Of a stretch of DNA of 64,000 nucleotides, positions 27,429 through 35,842 are shown piece after piece. The DNA lies in the NCBI RefSeq assembly GCF_001373415.1, contig NZ_CDSE01000018.1:35380-99379 (forward strand), read 5' to 3'. Position 1 is the first letter of the stretch; the number at the start of each line of letters is the position of its first letter. The position numbers and the translations under genes were made by a program. This DNA comes from Paenibacillus dakarensis. GTDB lineage: Bacteria > Bacillota > Bacilli > Paenibacillales > Paenibacillaceae. The notes under the pieces are model-generated. The model did not search any database and had not been told where the DNA came from. It saw nothing but the letters and a program-made list of their open reading frames with translations.

Positions 27429-27914
27429 CTAATCACCATAGTCTTTAAATGTACTTTCCCAAAATGGTCCTTCCTTGTTATTAAGATATCTCTTTATAAT
27501 ATCTCTAACTGGATATGGTTGTAGATTGTGTTGTTCCATTTCATTAATCTTTATCCAGTAAAACTCTAAATGATTCTCTCTGGATTCCGGGTTTAAATCA
27601 TGACTGATTTTTGGTAACACAACTCTAAATAAGTGGTTTATTTCTTGATGATAGGTGTCAGGTATCTCAAAGTCGGCTTCAACACACCCAATATATTCTT
27701 TTACAAAAGAGTCTTGTCCAAGCTCTTCTTCAATTTCTCTGTATAAAGTCGTTCTCATTCCTTCCCTAAATTCTACATGCCCGCCTGGCAGAAAAGTATT
27801 GTCCATTCCTTTACAGTGAGCAACTAATATATTTTCTCCAGATATAATAATGCCCCTCGCAAGTACATGATATTTTTGGTTTTGTCTTTCCATATAATTC
27901 ACGAAATCACCCAC
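27429..27914 (-). CDS. Nudix hydrolase
   Basis: 161 residues from a GTG start (154 from ATG 27893). The Nudix box is complete: G-G-H-V-E-F-R-E-G, then LYREIEEELG (Gx5Ex7REUxEExGU). Nudix enzymes hydrolyse nucleoside diphosphates linked to another group; substrate unknown. The GTG overlaps the stop of the small ORF upstream (GTGGGTGA), a coupling arrangement, and no other ribosome binding site is visible. Confidence 0.88.
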   Translation of the reverse strand: MGDFVNYMERQNQKYHVLARGIIISGENILVAHCKGMDNTFLPGGHVEFREGMRTTLYREIEEELGQDSFVKEYIGCVEADFEIPDTYHQEINHLFRVVLPKISHDLNPESRENHLEFYWIKINEMEQHNLQPYPVRDIIKRYLNNKEGPFWESTFKDYGD

Positions 27915-28074
27915 TAAGATGGTTTAATATATCTCCATTCATGTATTCATCAATTAATTTCTGAACAAATTTATATCCCTCAGATATACTTTCATCTAAC
28001 AACAGATTAATATTATACTTTTCTAGACAAGTAACTCTTTCAATATGCATCGGAGTGTTCACCCTCATTTTCAT
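27907..28074 (-). pseudogene. Truncated GNAT acetyltransferase N-terminus
   Basis: A 55-codon frame (47 from the ATG at 28050, which has GAGGGTG upstream). LDESISEGYKFVQKLIDEY matches the first helices of single-domain GNAT proteins, usually 150-180 residues long, but the frame stops before the acetyl-CoA loop and the Nudix gene begins. Best read as a 3'-deleted acetyltransferase; a genuine small protein is not excluded. Confidence 0.55.
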
Positions 28075-28103
28075 ATCTTACAATCTACCAAATGAATCGC
28101 GTT

Positions 28104-28601
28104 TCAATAAACCTTAGCCATGTAGTATTCATCAATATATCTATCACCAATGATTATCGAGTTCTTCTTAATTCCCTCTACTTCAAATCCCGCTTTCTTA
28201 TATAATTTTATTCCTATTTCATTATTCGTCATTACTGTTAGCTCTAGTCGCTTAATACCGGTTGTTAATCTCCAATTTTCCATTGCATTAAATAATTCAT
28301 ATCCAACCCCCTTACTACTAAATTCTTTCAATATTCCAATCACTATATAAGCTCTATGACTTATCCTTTTAGTATGCCCCCCGATCACTGTTAAATGACC
28401 AACTACTCTGTTATTTTTCACTGCGAGAAAAATGTTCGAATTATTAGATTCAAGAATTGAACTAATAATCTTGGATTGCCGGGTTTCGTTATTTTCTCTT
28501 TCATCAGGCTCAAATAACATAAATTTAGTTTCTTCGTCCAATTGTTTATGTAATTCAACTAATTGATTAGCATCAGTTTGTGTTACTTCCCTTATTATCA
28601 T
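28104..28601 (-). CDS. GNAT family N-acetyltransferase
   Basis: 165 residues from the ATG at 28601, which has AGAGGAAC eight bases upstream (the frame is open 39 codons further without a site). Contains ILKEFSSKGVGYELFNAM, the acetyl-CoA loop, and MTNNEIGIKLYKKAGFE, typical of PhnO/RimI-like ribosomal-type GNATs. Acceptor unknown. Confidence 0.87.
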   Translation of the reverse strand: MIIREVTQTDANQLVELHKQLDEETKFMLFEPDERENNETRQSKIISSILESNNSNIFLAVKNNRVVGHLTVIGGHTKRISHRAYIVIGILKEFSSKGVGYELFNAMENWRLTTGIKRLELTVMTNNEIGIKLYKKAGFEVEGIKKNSIIIGDRYIDEYYMAKVY

Positions 28602-28659
28602 TTTTATTGTTCCTCTTTCTTGGTTTAATCTGTTATCATCCTGCCTGCAATTACGATTT

Positions 28660-28695
28660 GACCCGGCCTTAGTTAACTCATTCTTAGGCCGGGTC
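28660..28695. repeat. Perfect 10-bp inverted repeat
   Basis: GACCCGGCCT (28660-28669) and AGGCCGGGTC (28686-28695) flank 16 bases. It lies between the methyltransferase and the acetyltransferase genes on AT-rich DNA and stands out by its G+C content. No T-run follows on the minus strand; it may be a terminator-like stem or a small mobile repeat unit. Confidence 0.5.
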
Positions 28696-28729
28696 ATGTA
28701 ATAAACGAAAACCGACATCCTGGATCAAC

Positions 28730-29515
28730 TCACATTAACTTCTTGCCTAAAAATAAAGCAACTCTATGATCTTTATGAATATATCCACCAGATTTATCAA
28801 TCGAATTCTTGATTCTATTTAATAATGAGTTTTTGACTGACTCTGAAAGCTGCCTATGCTTTGAATTCGTGTTGAGCAAAGAAACGTAATCGTTGCTTGT
28901 ATACGTAAGAACTTGATTGTATTCCTTAACTAATATATTAGAAAATAAACCAGAATCCTCAGTTATGGTTCTTCTTTCATCTATTGATTCTTCAGGTGTT
29001 TGAAGTTTGGAATCATCTAAATGCGGAGCAAGTTCTACATAATGAGATCTTATCTCATTATGTATCTCATCATATTTTGGAACATGTATCGTCCAGAAAA
29101 AACCGATAGTACCTGAATCCTCAAGAAGTTCCCATACCCTCCGGTAACCAAATTTCGGATCAATAAAGTGAAATGCTGTACCTGACACAGCTAATTTGAA
29201 TGGACTTCCTTCGCCGTTCCAATCTTCAAAAGATGTATTAATCACTTTAATAGAAGCATAGGCTTTAAATTTTTCTGCTGTAAAATGAGCTAATTTATTA
29301 CCCAATTCAATACAGGTAATGTTTTTATAATCTTTGCCTACTAAGCCACCCGTCGCTTGACCAGTTCCACATCCGATTTCAAGGATTTTATCCTTCTTTT
29401 CAGCATTCGAATAACAGAATATATCATCAAACATTTCATCAGGATATGTAGGTCTAAATTTCTCGTATTCATCAGGAATAAAATTAAACGTCTCTTTATT
29501 TTGCATTGAATGCAC
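28730..29515 (-). CDS. Class I SAM-dependent methyltransferase
   Basis: 261 residues. SAM-binding motif I is LEIGCGTGQATGGL (about 47-60), with acidic motif II in CIELGNKL and AFHFIDP after the fourth strand. Resembles the trans-aconitate/Tam-like group of small-molecule methyltransferases, including SmtA-type. Substrate unknown. Alternative start at the ATG at 29506. Confidence 0.88.
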   Translation of the reverse strand: MHSMQNKETFNFIPDEYEKFRPTYPDEMFDDIFCYSNAEKKDKILEIGCGTGQATGGLVGKDYKNITCIELGNKLAHFTAEKFKAYASIKVINTSFEDWNGEGSPFKLAVSGTAFHFIDPKFGYRRVWELLEDSGTIGFFWTIHVPKYDEIHNEIRSHYVELAPHLDDSKLQTPEESIDERRTITEDSGLFSNILVKEYNQVLTYTSNDYVSLLNTNSKHRQLSESVKNSLLNRIKNSIDKSGGYIHKDHRVALFLGKKLM

Positions 29516-29585
29516 TCTCCATTACTCGATTCGGTAATTTCGCCTAACGTTAATTAGATGATGCCCGCACTTTTACAAGATACTC

Positions 29586-30011
29586 TCAAATATTATTCTC
29601 GTCATTAAACTCAATACAGAATGGTTGTATTTCTGGGTTTAAACAATATTCTATTCTTTGTCTGAAGTTCTTCCATTCAACCATTTCCAGTGCTTCTTCT
29701 ATGGGGAAAAATCCAGAATCCAAGCTCTCAACAGTAGTTATAAGTTCTCCACCGATCGGCTTCGCTAAGAATAATGTATTACAAATGGAATTTCCGGTGT
29801 TCTGAAAAATGCCGCAGAATTTAATGATTTCTATGTCTATTCCTGATTCTTCTTTTGTTTCTCTAATTGCTGCTTGTGAAAGAGATTCCCCAATTTCAAC
29901 TTGTCCTCCAGGCATCTCCCAGCCTCTTCTTGGCCCTTTAATAAGTAATATTTTTTTGGCATCATTTATTACAATTGCAGCTGCAGAAACAATATGTTTC
30001 GGAGGGTTCAT
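29586..30011 (-). CDS. Nudix hydrolase
   Basis: 141 residues with a full Nudix box (GGQVEIGESLSQAAIRETKE, then ESGI). GAAGGAG lies seven bases ahead of the ATG. Close in layout to MutT/ADP-ribose-type enzymes; substrate unknown. Third Nudix domain in this 4-kb patch. Confidence 0.9.
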   Translation of the reverse strand: MNPPKHIVSAAAIVINDAKKILLIKGPRRGWEMPGGQVEIGESLSQAAIRETKEESGIDIEIIKFCGIFQNTGNSICNTLFLAKPIGGELITTVESLDSGFFPIEEALEMVEWKNFRQRIEYCLNPEIQPFCIEFNDENNI

Positions 30012-30116
30012 CGTTTTCTCCTTCTTTCTTTTAGGTTTTATATGCTCTCCCCGTGATTCAGGACCAAGGGTTATTTTGGCGTTCGGTGATACGATGTTAT
30101 ATGAATTATATTTTCT

Positions 30117-31148
30117 TCAAGATCCTTGCAATGTACTTAAATCTAAAGTTTTTAAAATATCCTTCACTAATAATTCAGTTATCATATCACGTGTAGATTC
30201 ATTAATGCTTATTAGCTGTACTTCCTTGTTATATTTGATCTTGTCAATTCGCGGATGACTATCAAGCGGAACTGTCCCTAAAACAATTCGATTATCATAC
30301 ATGATTTCTTGCACTTTCATTTGAAAAGATGCGGATAACATCTGCATGAATCCAATTTCATCAATTACAATAATCTTTTTAAATGTCATAGCCTCTTGTA
30401 ATACTCTCAAGGCAAATTTCTCGAATTTTTCTATATCAATTCCGTATCTCCCAATTCGAGTTTGACTGGGACTCTCTACATGCGCAATTTCCACACTCTC
30501 TCCGTCAACGGATACGCATCTGAAACCAATTCGCTCATTAATTGAATTCGTTATTTCCTCAGTGTAAAATCCACCGCAAATATCTGGTCCTATCTCATTT
30601 ATAATTTTTTTGATCAAAGTTGACTTCCCTGCTCTGGGCTTTCCCGTAAGCAAAAATACTCTCTTAGAGCTTTGCTCTTCACCGTCTATTCTTGTCAACA
30701 ACTTATAGTCAGGCGGATTCAAATTCCACGTTTCGTAAGGAACAGAACGTGCCGCACGTAACGTATCTATAATGCGAGATTTTAAATTTGGCCGTTTAAT
30801 GTATTCATCTATTGTAGTTTCATCCAAGTGTAAAAACTTCGCTTCTAATATCTCCTCGGGTTGAATTGTTATTTCCCCGCTCTCATAGTCCGCCTTAAAA
30901 ACCACAGACAATACGTGAAGTCTTTCGTTATAGTAAACACCGGATACTCCGATAGGGCGGATAACAACTCCGGTTTCCTCAAGGAATTCCCGACAAACCG
31001 CTAGTTCTAATGACTCTCCAGCATCAACAAATCCTCCCGGCAATTCCCAAGTATCAGCTCGTAAATGTGTCCGGACCATCAATACATGCCCCATCTTATT
31101 CTGAACAAGTGCAGATACAGCAACTAAATGTTTTGACTGCTCTTGCAT
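30117..31148 (-). CDS. Fusion of Nudix hydrolase and THEP1-type nucleotide kinase/NTPase
   Basis: 343 residues. Residues 7-135 are a Nudix domain with box GGFVDAGESLELAVCREF plus LEETGV. After a linker, residues 163-340 match the THEP1 (NTPase_1) family: Walker A GKPRAGKST (about 169-177), CGGFYTEEI, a GRYGIDIEKFE stretch and Walker B IIVIDEIGFM. THEP1 proteins hydrolyse or transfer phosphate from NTPs. The ATG at 31148 has GGTGG about 10 bases upstream. The fusion could couple nucleotide cleaning with phosphorylation of a nucleoside; role unknown. Confidence 0.85.
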   Translation of the reverse strand: MQEQSKHLVAVSALVQNKMGHVLMVRTHLRADTWELPGGFVDAGESLELAVCREFLEETGVVIRPIGVSGVYYNERLHVLSVVFKADYESGEITIQPEEILEAKFLHLDETTIDEYIKRPNLKSRIIDTLRAARSVPYETWNLNPPDYKLLTRIDGEEQSSKRVFLLTGKPRAGKSTLIKKIINEIGPDICGGFYTEEITNSINERIGFRCVSVDGESVEIAHVESPSQTRIGRYGIDIEKFEKFALRVLQEAMTFKKIIVIDEIGFMQMLSASFQMKVQEIMYDNRIVLGTVPLDSHPRIDKIKYNKEVQLISINESTRDMITELLVKDILKTLDLSTLQGS

Positions 31149-31198
31149 TGTCAAACACCACCGATCAAGTATTTTGTATTCTATTCGATATAGAATTC

Positions 31199-31465
31199 TT
31201 ATGGCCAGAGAGTGTTTTTAGTCCACCTGTCACCATTTAATTTATACAACAATCTTGTATGCTTTCTATCCTCATTCGCCTGCCAGAACTCAACCTCTCT
31301 AGCATTTACTTGATAGAAGGTCCAAGTGGATGAGACAAATTCCGGTTTTATCATATGTTCATTCAATTTTTCTTGTAAATTATCCTCTAATTCCGTTGGA
31401 TCAACTAATATTTGACTTTGTCTTTCGATTAATGCTATTGCCTTAGCAACAGTACCTCGTTTCAT
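31199..31465 (-). pseudogene. C-terminal remnant of a pyridoxamine 5'-phosphate oxidase-like protein
   Basis: 88 codons. The end, VEFWQANEDRKHTRLLYK then W-T-K-N-T-L-W-P, is the C-terminal dimerisation/PLP region of PdxH-like flavoproteins (R-x-E-F-W-Q-G...R-L-H-D-R-x-x-Y). A full protein has about 200 residues; the FMN-binding N-terminal half is missing, the visible start has no ribosome binding site, and the segment before the signature also looks shortened. Read as a decayed gene. Confidence 0.65.
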
Positions 31466-31509
31466 ATAATTATACTTCTGAAAACTGAGGAGTGATAGCT
31501 AATGAACCT

Positions 31510-31554
31510 GCACAAAAACAAACAGACAACAGCTCGCTCAACTGTTGCCTGTCT
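31510..31554 (-). terminator. Intrinsic terminator after symporter gene
   Basis: Bulged stem CAGACAACAG/CTGTTG-C-CTGTCT around 31523-31554, followed on the minus strand by TTTGTTTTTG. Confidence 0.7.
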
Positions 31555-31561
31555 ACGTATC

Positions 31562-32905
31562 CTAATTCTTTTTCAAATGTCGAAAATAAAGTCGTGTCTC
31601 AGCCACAACCACCCCGGACAAACCAAGCAAGGCGATCAAATTGGGCAGCGCCATCAATCCATTCATTATATCCGCGAGCAGCCATACTGCCTTCAGCTTG
31701 ATAAATGCACCGGCTCCGATCAGGAGGACAAACACCACACGGTAAGGCAAGATAGATTTGACTCCGAATAAGTACACAATGCAGCGTTCGCCGTAGTAGT
31801 TCCAACCCAAAATCGTCGTAAATGCGAATAAAACCAAAGACAACATAAGAATGAATGACCCTAAAGGCATCGCCGCCCCAAATGCAGCCTGAGTCATCGC
31901 AGCTCCTTCAGCAGCTCCATTCCATGCGCCGGTTACAATCAGAGTCAGGCCAGTCAGCGTACATATAATGATTGTATCTATAAAGGTACCTGTCATGGAA
32001 ATCAACCCCTGCTCAGCAGGCCATTTCACTTTTGCCGCCGCCGCAGCAATCGGTGCACTGCCAAGTCCGGCTTCATTAGAAAATACCCCTCTCGCAATAC
32101 CCGTTCGAATAGCCATCATGACCGTAGCACCGAGAAATCCACCGCCTGCTGCAGTAGGGTTGAACGCGCTTTGAAATACAAGTGATAATGCAGCCGGCAG
32201 TTTGTCCGCGAAGACAAAAAGCACAACACAACTGGTTAATATATAGACAACAGCCATCACAGGCACTATTTTCGAAGTGACCACGCTTATGTTCTTTATT
32301 CCACCAACAGTCACCAACAATGTCAACAGCGTTATCACGATTGCAGTGAACACTGGCGGAACACCCACACTTGACTGTACTGATGTTACAATGGCATTAA
32401 CTTGCGGAAAGGTTCCGATCCCGAATAAGGCAACCAGCACCCCGCTCACCGCAAAAAATACAGCAAGTGGTTTAAATTTCTTACCCAAACCTTGTTCAAT
32501 GTAGACCATAGGTCCACCTGATATATGTCCATTCTCGTCAATCTTTCGGTATTTTACGGCGAGCACACCTTCTGCAAATTTAGTAGCCATTCCAAAAAAA
32601 GCAGCCACCCACATCCAAAACAATGCTCCAGGTCCGCCCATTTGAATAGCAGTTGCCACCCCGACAATATTTCCTGTCCCAATCGTGGCGGCAAGAGCAG
32701 TCGCCAGAGCGCCAAAGCTGCTAACGTCACCATGTCCTTCATTTCTAGACGTAAACACAAGTTTAAGCGCGAGTGGAAGGCGAAACACCTGCAGCAACCC
32801 TAGACGGATTGTTAATAATATACCTGTTCCCACCAACAAAATAAGAAGCGGAGCCCCCCATACCAACTGATCTGCACGATCTAACCACTGTTCAACTTGA
32901 TGCAT
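31562..32905 (-). CDS. Sodium:alanine/glycine symporter, AGCS family
   Basis: 447 residues with about ten membrane segments. Family signatures include SFGALATALAATIGTGNIVG near residue 65 and FSNEAGLGSAPIAAAAA near 275. AGCS proteins import alanine or glycine with Na+. Because a tandem glycine riboswitch and terminator lie directly upstream, glycine is the likely substrate or signal. No other gene is co-transcribed. Confidence 0.95.
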   Translation of the reverse strand: MHQVEQWLDRADQLVWGAPLLILLVGTGILLTIRLGLLQVFRLPLALKLVFTSRNEGHGDVSSFGALATALAATIGTGNIVGVATAIQMGGPGALFWMWVAAFFGMATKFAEGVLAVKYRKIDENGHISGGPMVYIEQGLGKKFKPLAVFFAVSGVLVALFGIGTFPQVNAIVTSVQSSVGVPPVFTAIVITLLTLLVTVGGIKNISVVTSKIVPVMAVVYILTSCVVLFVFADKLPAALSLVFQSAFNPTAAGGGFLGATVMMAIRTGIARGVFSNEAGLGSAPIAAAAAKVKWPAEQGLISMTGTFIDTIIICTLTGLTLIVTGAWNGAAEGAAMTQAAFGAAMPLGSFILMLSLVLFAFTTILGWNYYGERCIVYLFGVKSILPYRVVFVLLIGAGAFIKLKAVWLLADIMNGLMALPNLIALLGLSGVVVAETRLYFRHLKKN

Positions 32906-32947
32906 TTCCTTTTCCCCTCTTCAGCCTGATGTCAATGTTTCTCTAAA

Positions 32948-32982
32948 GATGAAAAAGAGCCAAATCATAATAGATTTGACTC
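32948..32982 (-). terminator. Riboswitch-controlled terminator
   Basis: GAGTCAAATC/GATTTGGCTC stem (32982-32973 with 32966-32957), 6-base loop, T-run on the minus strand; between the glycine aptamers and the symporter start. Confidence 0.75.
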
Positions 32983-33065
32983 TGGGGACATTTTTTGCAG
33001 AATAGTAAATAAAACGATCGTGATCAACTCACATTTTCGATAATGATGCATTCATCTGCAATCCC

Positions 33066-33250
33066 TGTCCTTTTACCTGAGAGTTTGAACGTGTCATTAC
33101 ACGTCTTGCCCCTTCGGTGCCCCGCTCAAGCGGAGTCTCTCCAGAGTTCTGTCCATATACGGTCCTGCTTGCGTCCAATCTTGTGAGATTGTAAGCGCCT
33201 GAGAGTTTTGCCCCTTCGGCCAGACATGGTCTGTCTCCCGTATACTTCAT
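33066..33250 (-). promoter_or_regulatory. Tandem glycine riboswitch
   Basis: On the minus strand two glycine aptamers follow each other. Each has the conserved core: GGGAGAC, CCGAAGGGGCAA and CTCTCAGG in the first (about 33246-33195); TGGAGAGAC, CCGAAGGGGCAA and CTCTCAGG in the second (about 33145-33070). A terminator and the AGCS symporter follow. In Bacillus the same RNA controls gcvT; control of a symporter is a known variant. Whether glycine turns expression on or off is not clear from the sequence alone. Confidence 0.93.
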
Positions 33251-33273
33251 CCAGTTTATAAACTTGTTCATTT

Positions 33274-33303
33274 ATTATAGAAGAATCTTTCTTTTTTCGG
33301 CAA
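33274..33303 (-). promoter_or_regulatory. Promoter of the glycine riboswitch transcript
   Basis: TTGCCG (33303-33298), 18-base spacer, perfect TATAAT (33279-33274) on the minus strand, just upstream of the first aptamer. Confidence 0.75.
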
Positions 33304-33512
33304 TAGAAATAACTCCCAGTACCCTTCTTAGTTACCCGATGTCCATTACTTTATGAATTGTGTCATTTATTACGCCAGGTATTCAAAATATATCGAAAAT
33401 CAATGCAATAATATAGACTTATATTTTCTTCTAATCTATACTCATAACATGAAAGCTGATACGCACCCTTTTAAGGGAAAAGACACTGGAATTGAACGTT
33501 CGTTTCAATATT
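33304..33512. other. Non-coding gap with a 21-codon frame
   Basis: AT-rich, no recognisable gene. An ATG at 33449 on the plus strand opens a 21-codon frame that ends just before the terminator at 33513; it has no ribosome binding site and is probably chance. Confidence 0.3.
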
Positions 33513-33542
33513 AAAAGGCGCTCATGCCCATGAGCGCCTTTT
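33513..33542. terminator. Bidirectional intrinsic terminator
   Basis: Perfect AAAAGGCGCTCATG/CATGAGCGCCTTTT repeat, T-rich on both sides. Serves the minus-strand gene ending at 33564. Confidence 0.85.
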
Positions 33543-33563
33543 ACACTGCTCCAATCAGCTTTA

Positions 33564-33896
33564 TTATTTCCTTCGATGCCTGGTCCGCCTTCCGGGTACC
33601 AGTGTTTTGATTCCCGCCACGACCTGGATGGTGCTGCCCATGGCCTGCAGCGAGCTGCCGAGAGCGTTTAATAGATCGGATTGTGAACCTCCCTGCTCCA
33701 GAATGATCTTCGTCTGGGCCGTATTCGAAATGGATTGCATGGCATTTCCCAGAAGCACCATTTCATTTCCCTGCACCTCTGCTGCTTTGGTTTTGTTCAA
33801 TAACCGGGTCTGTCCTATAGCTGTAATGTTTGTTCCCAAAGCCTGAAGCCATGCATACGCAGCAATCTGGCTCATGTATGTTTCCCCGGCTGACAA
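33564..33896 (-). CDS. Conserved hypothetical protein, DUF6944-like
   Basis: 110 residues from a TTG start with AAGGAG six bases upstream. Built of loose helical repeats of the type LGxxxQAxGxxxxA/ILEQG (WLQALGTNITAIGQ; LLGNAMQSISNTAQ; LLNALGSSLQAMGSTIQ), resembling the repetitive DUF6944 proteins of Bacillales. Ends in a basic tail. No signal peptide, function unknown. Stands alone between two transcription units. Confidence 0.65.
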   Translation of the reverse strand: MSAGETYMSQIAAYAWLQALGTNITAIGQTRLLNKTKAAEVQGNEMVLLGNAMQSISNTAQTKIILEQGGSQSDLLNALGSSLQAMGSTIQVVAGIKTLVPGRRTRHRRK

Positions 33897-34049
33897 TACA
33901 ATCTCCTTCTTTCATCTGTATTTCAAAGTTCTTACAACGTATGTCAAAGGTCCTGAATTCGAACCTGATATTCGACACCTCATATTCTTTCGTACCTCAC
34001 TTCAACAACACGAGGTTCAACAAACAACTAAGGAGTGAACTTTCACATC

Positions 34050-35840
34050 ATGAGAAACAGAGCGGGCCTGCGGCTCAAAAATATGCGCATTCATAATAAA
34101 ATCATCGTGATCTTCATCCCTTTGATCGTACTTCCGCTGTTTCTTCTAGGGTGGATATCCTACAACATTTATACCGATGCGGTCATTTCGAATACCAAAA
34201 AGAATATGCTGGACGAGTCCCGGCTCATTGTCACCCGCATCAATACCGTGCTGTCCAACGGCGAGAGCTATGCCAATCTCGCCATGCTCGATTTGAATAA
34301 AGAGTCCTGGTTCAAGGGGGACGCAGCCTACCTGCAGCAGGAGGAGGGCCAGAATTACCAGCTGAGAAACCGGGTGGAAAACAAGCTGGATTTCGGAAAA
34401 ATCATCTTTCCGGATATCGAGTCGGCCCTGTTTATTGACCGCAACAACAATACATACAGCACCAATCCCAGAATTACACTGAATTCCAATAAAGGCCTAA
34501 CCAGCAAAATGTACAGTGAGCTGCTGAGCAGCAATGGACGAAATGTATGGTTTCCTATGCAGTACCGCGATTTCTGGGTGACTGATCCCGGGCTTCCGGT
34601 TCTGACCATCGGCAAAAAAATTATCGACACCGAAACGATGGAGCCTTTGGGGATTCTGATTGTGAACATTAAAGAATCCACACTTTCCTCCATATACGGA
34701 CCGGTTGGGCCCGTTCAATCCAATGGTTATTTTATCATTGACGTGAACGGAGCCATTATCTCTTCAATGGACAAGAACAAGCTGCTTAAGCCTATGGAAC
34801 AAAGTGAGCTGTTTGATATTGTCGCTCCTGTCGAAAAGCTGTCCGAGGTTCAGAATTATAACGGCGAAAGCATACTTCTTACTTCAATGGCCTTCGGAAA
34901 TATGAAATGGAAGCTGATCAACGAAATTCCGCTGCAGGAACTCACCCGGGAAACCCGCCAGCTGTCCAAGGTCATTGTTTATATCGGTACCTTCTGCCTT
35001 CTGCTGACCGTACTCGGAGCGTTTATTCTCTCCCAATCGATAGCAGTGCCTATCATCCGACTAGCGAAGCATATGGGCAAAATCAAGGATGACACGCTGA
35101 ACTGGCTCATCCCGATCCAGACCACAGACGAGATCGGCAAGCTGGGATCCGGCTTCAACCAGATGCTGCTTCGGATCAACGATCTCATGCTGAAGCTGAA
35201 GGACGAGCAGAAGAAAAAACGGGAATTTGAGCTGGCACTCGTACAGGAACAGATCAAACCGCACTTTTTTTACAATTCGCTGGATCTCATCTATGTACTC
35301 TGCCAGGAAAATGAAAGCGCTACAGCAGGCAAGGCAACGAAAGCGCTGGCTGATTTTTACCGCGTTGCCCTCAGCAACGGCAAGGAGGTCATCACGATCC
35401 GCGAGGAAATCCGCAATCTGCACAGCTATCTTCTGATCCAGAGCACCCGGTATGCCGATCTGTTTGATTTTCAAATCGATATTCCCAATGAGCTGCTGAA
35501 CTATCCGATCCCCAAGCTGACGCTGCAGCCGCTTGTTGAGAACTCGATCTATCACGGATTAAAGGAAAAGGAAGGATTCGGTCATATCCATATCAGTGGC
35601 AGCAAGGACGAAAATTCGCTTGTTTTGCGGGTCAGGGATGACGGTCTCGGGTTCCCTGCCGATGGGGAGCTCTCACGCCTCACTGAAAAAGACCAGTCCG
35701 CTTCATTCGGCTTAAAGAGTGTGGACGAACGAATCAAGCTTTATTACGGTGAGCACTACGGTGTCCGTATTTTCAGCATACCCGGCCAGGGTGCCGAGGT
35801 TACCATCGAGATCGCGCTGTCGCTGAAAGGAGAAGAATAA
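34050..35840 (+). CDS. YesM-like sensor histidine kinase (operon C)
   Basis: About 596 residues. First membrane segment at about 18-38, extracellular sensor region, second membrane segment near 306-328, HAMP-like linker, then the kinase with phosphoacceptor in PHFFYNSLDL (His about 405), N box LVENSIYHGL, G1 DDGLGF and G2 FGLKSVDERI. The ATG at 34050 is preferred; the GTG at 34035 overlaps the AAGGAG site itself. Two bases from its regulator gene. Likely controls the transporter and alpha-galactosidase downstream. Confidence 0.93.
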   Translation: MRNRAGLRLKNMRIHNKIIVIFIPLIVLPLFLLGWISYNIYTDAVISNTKKNMLDESRLIVTRINTVLSNGESYANLAMLDLNKESWFKGDAAYLQQEEGQNYQLRNRVENKLDFGKIIFPDIESALFIDRNNNTYSTNPRITLNSNKGLTSKMYSELLSSNGRNVWFPMQYRDFWVTDPGLPVLTIGKKIIDTETMEPLGILIVNIKESTLSSIYGPVGPVQSNGYFIIDVNGAIISSMDKNKLLKPMEQSELFDIVAPVEKLSEVQNYNGESILLTSMAFGNMKWKLINEIPLQELTRETRQLSKVIVYIGTFCLLLTVLGAFILSQSIAVPIIRLAKHMGKIKDDTLNWLIPIQTTDEIGKLGSGFNQMLLRINDLMLKLKDEQKKKREFELALVQEQIKPHFFYNSLDLIYVLCQENESATAGKATKALADFYRVALSNGKEVITIREEIRNLHSYLLIQSTRYADLFDFQIDIPNELLNYPIPKLTLQPLVENSIYHGLKEKEGFGHIHISGSKDENSLVLRVRDDGLGFPADGELSRLTEKDQSASFGLKSVDERIKLYYGEHYGVRIFSIPGQGAEVTIEIALSLKGEE

Positions 35841-35842
35841 AT

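Noticed and set aside
33029..33271. 80-codon open frame on the minus strand
   Set aside because: It lies wholly on the tandem glycine riboswitch; the frame is explained by the conserved RNA sequence.
33763..33978. 71-codon minus-strand frame upstream of the DUF6944-like gene
   Set aside because: Mostly a shadow of that gene in another frame; its own start overlaps the only possible ribosome binding site.
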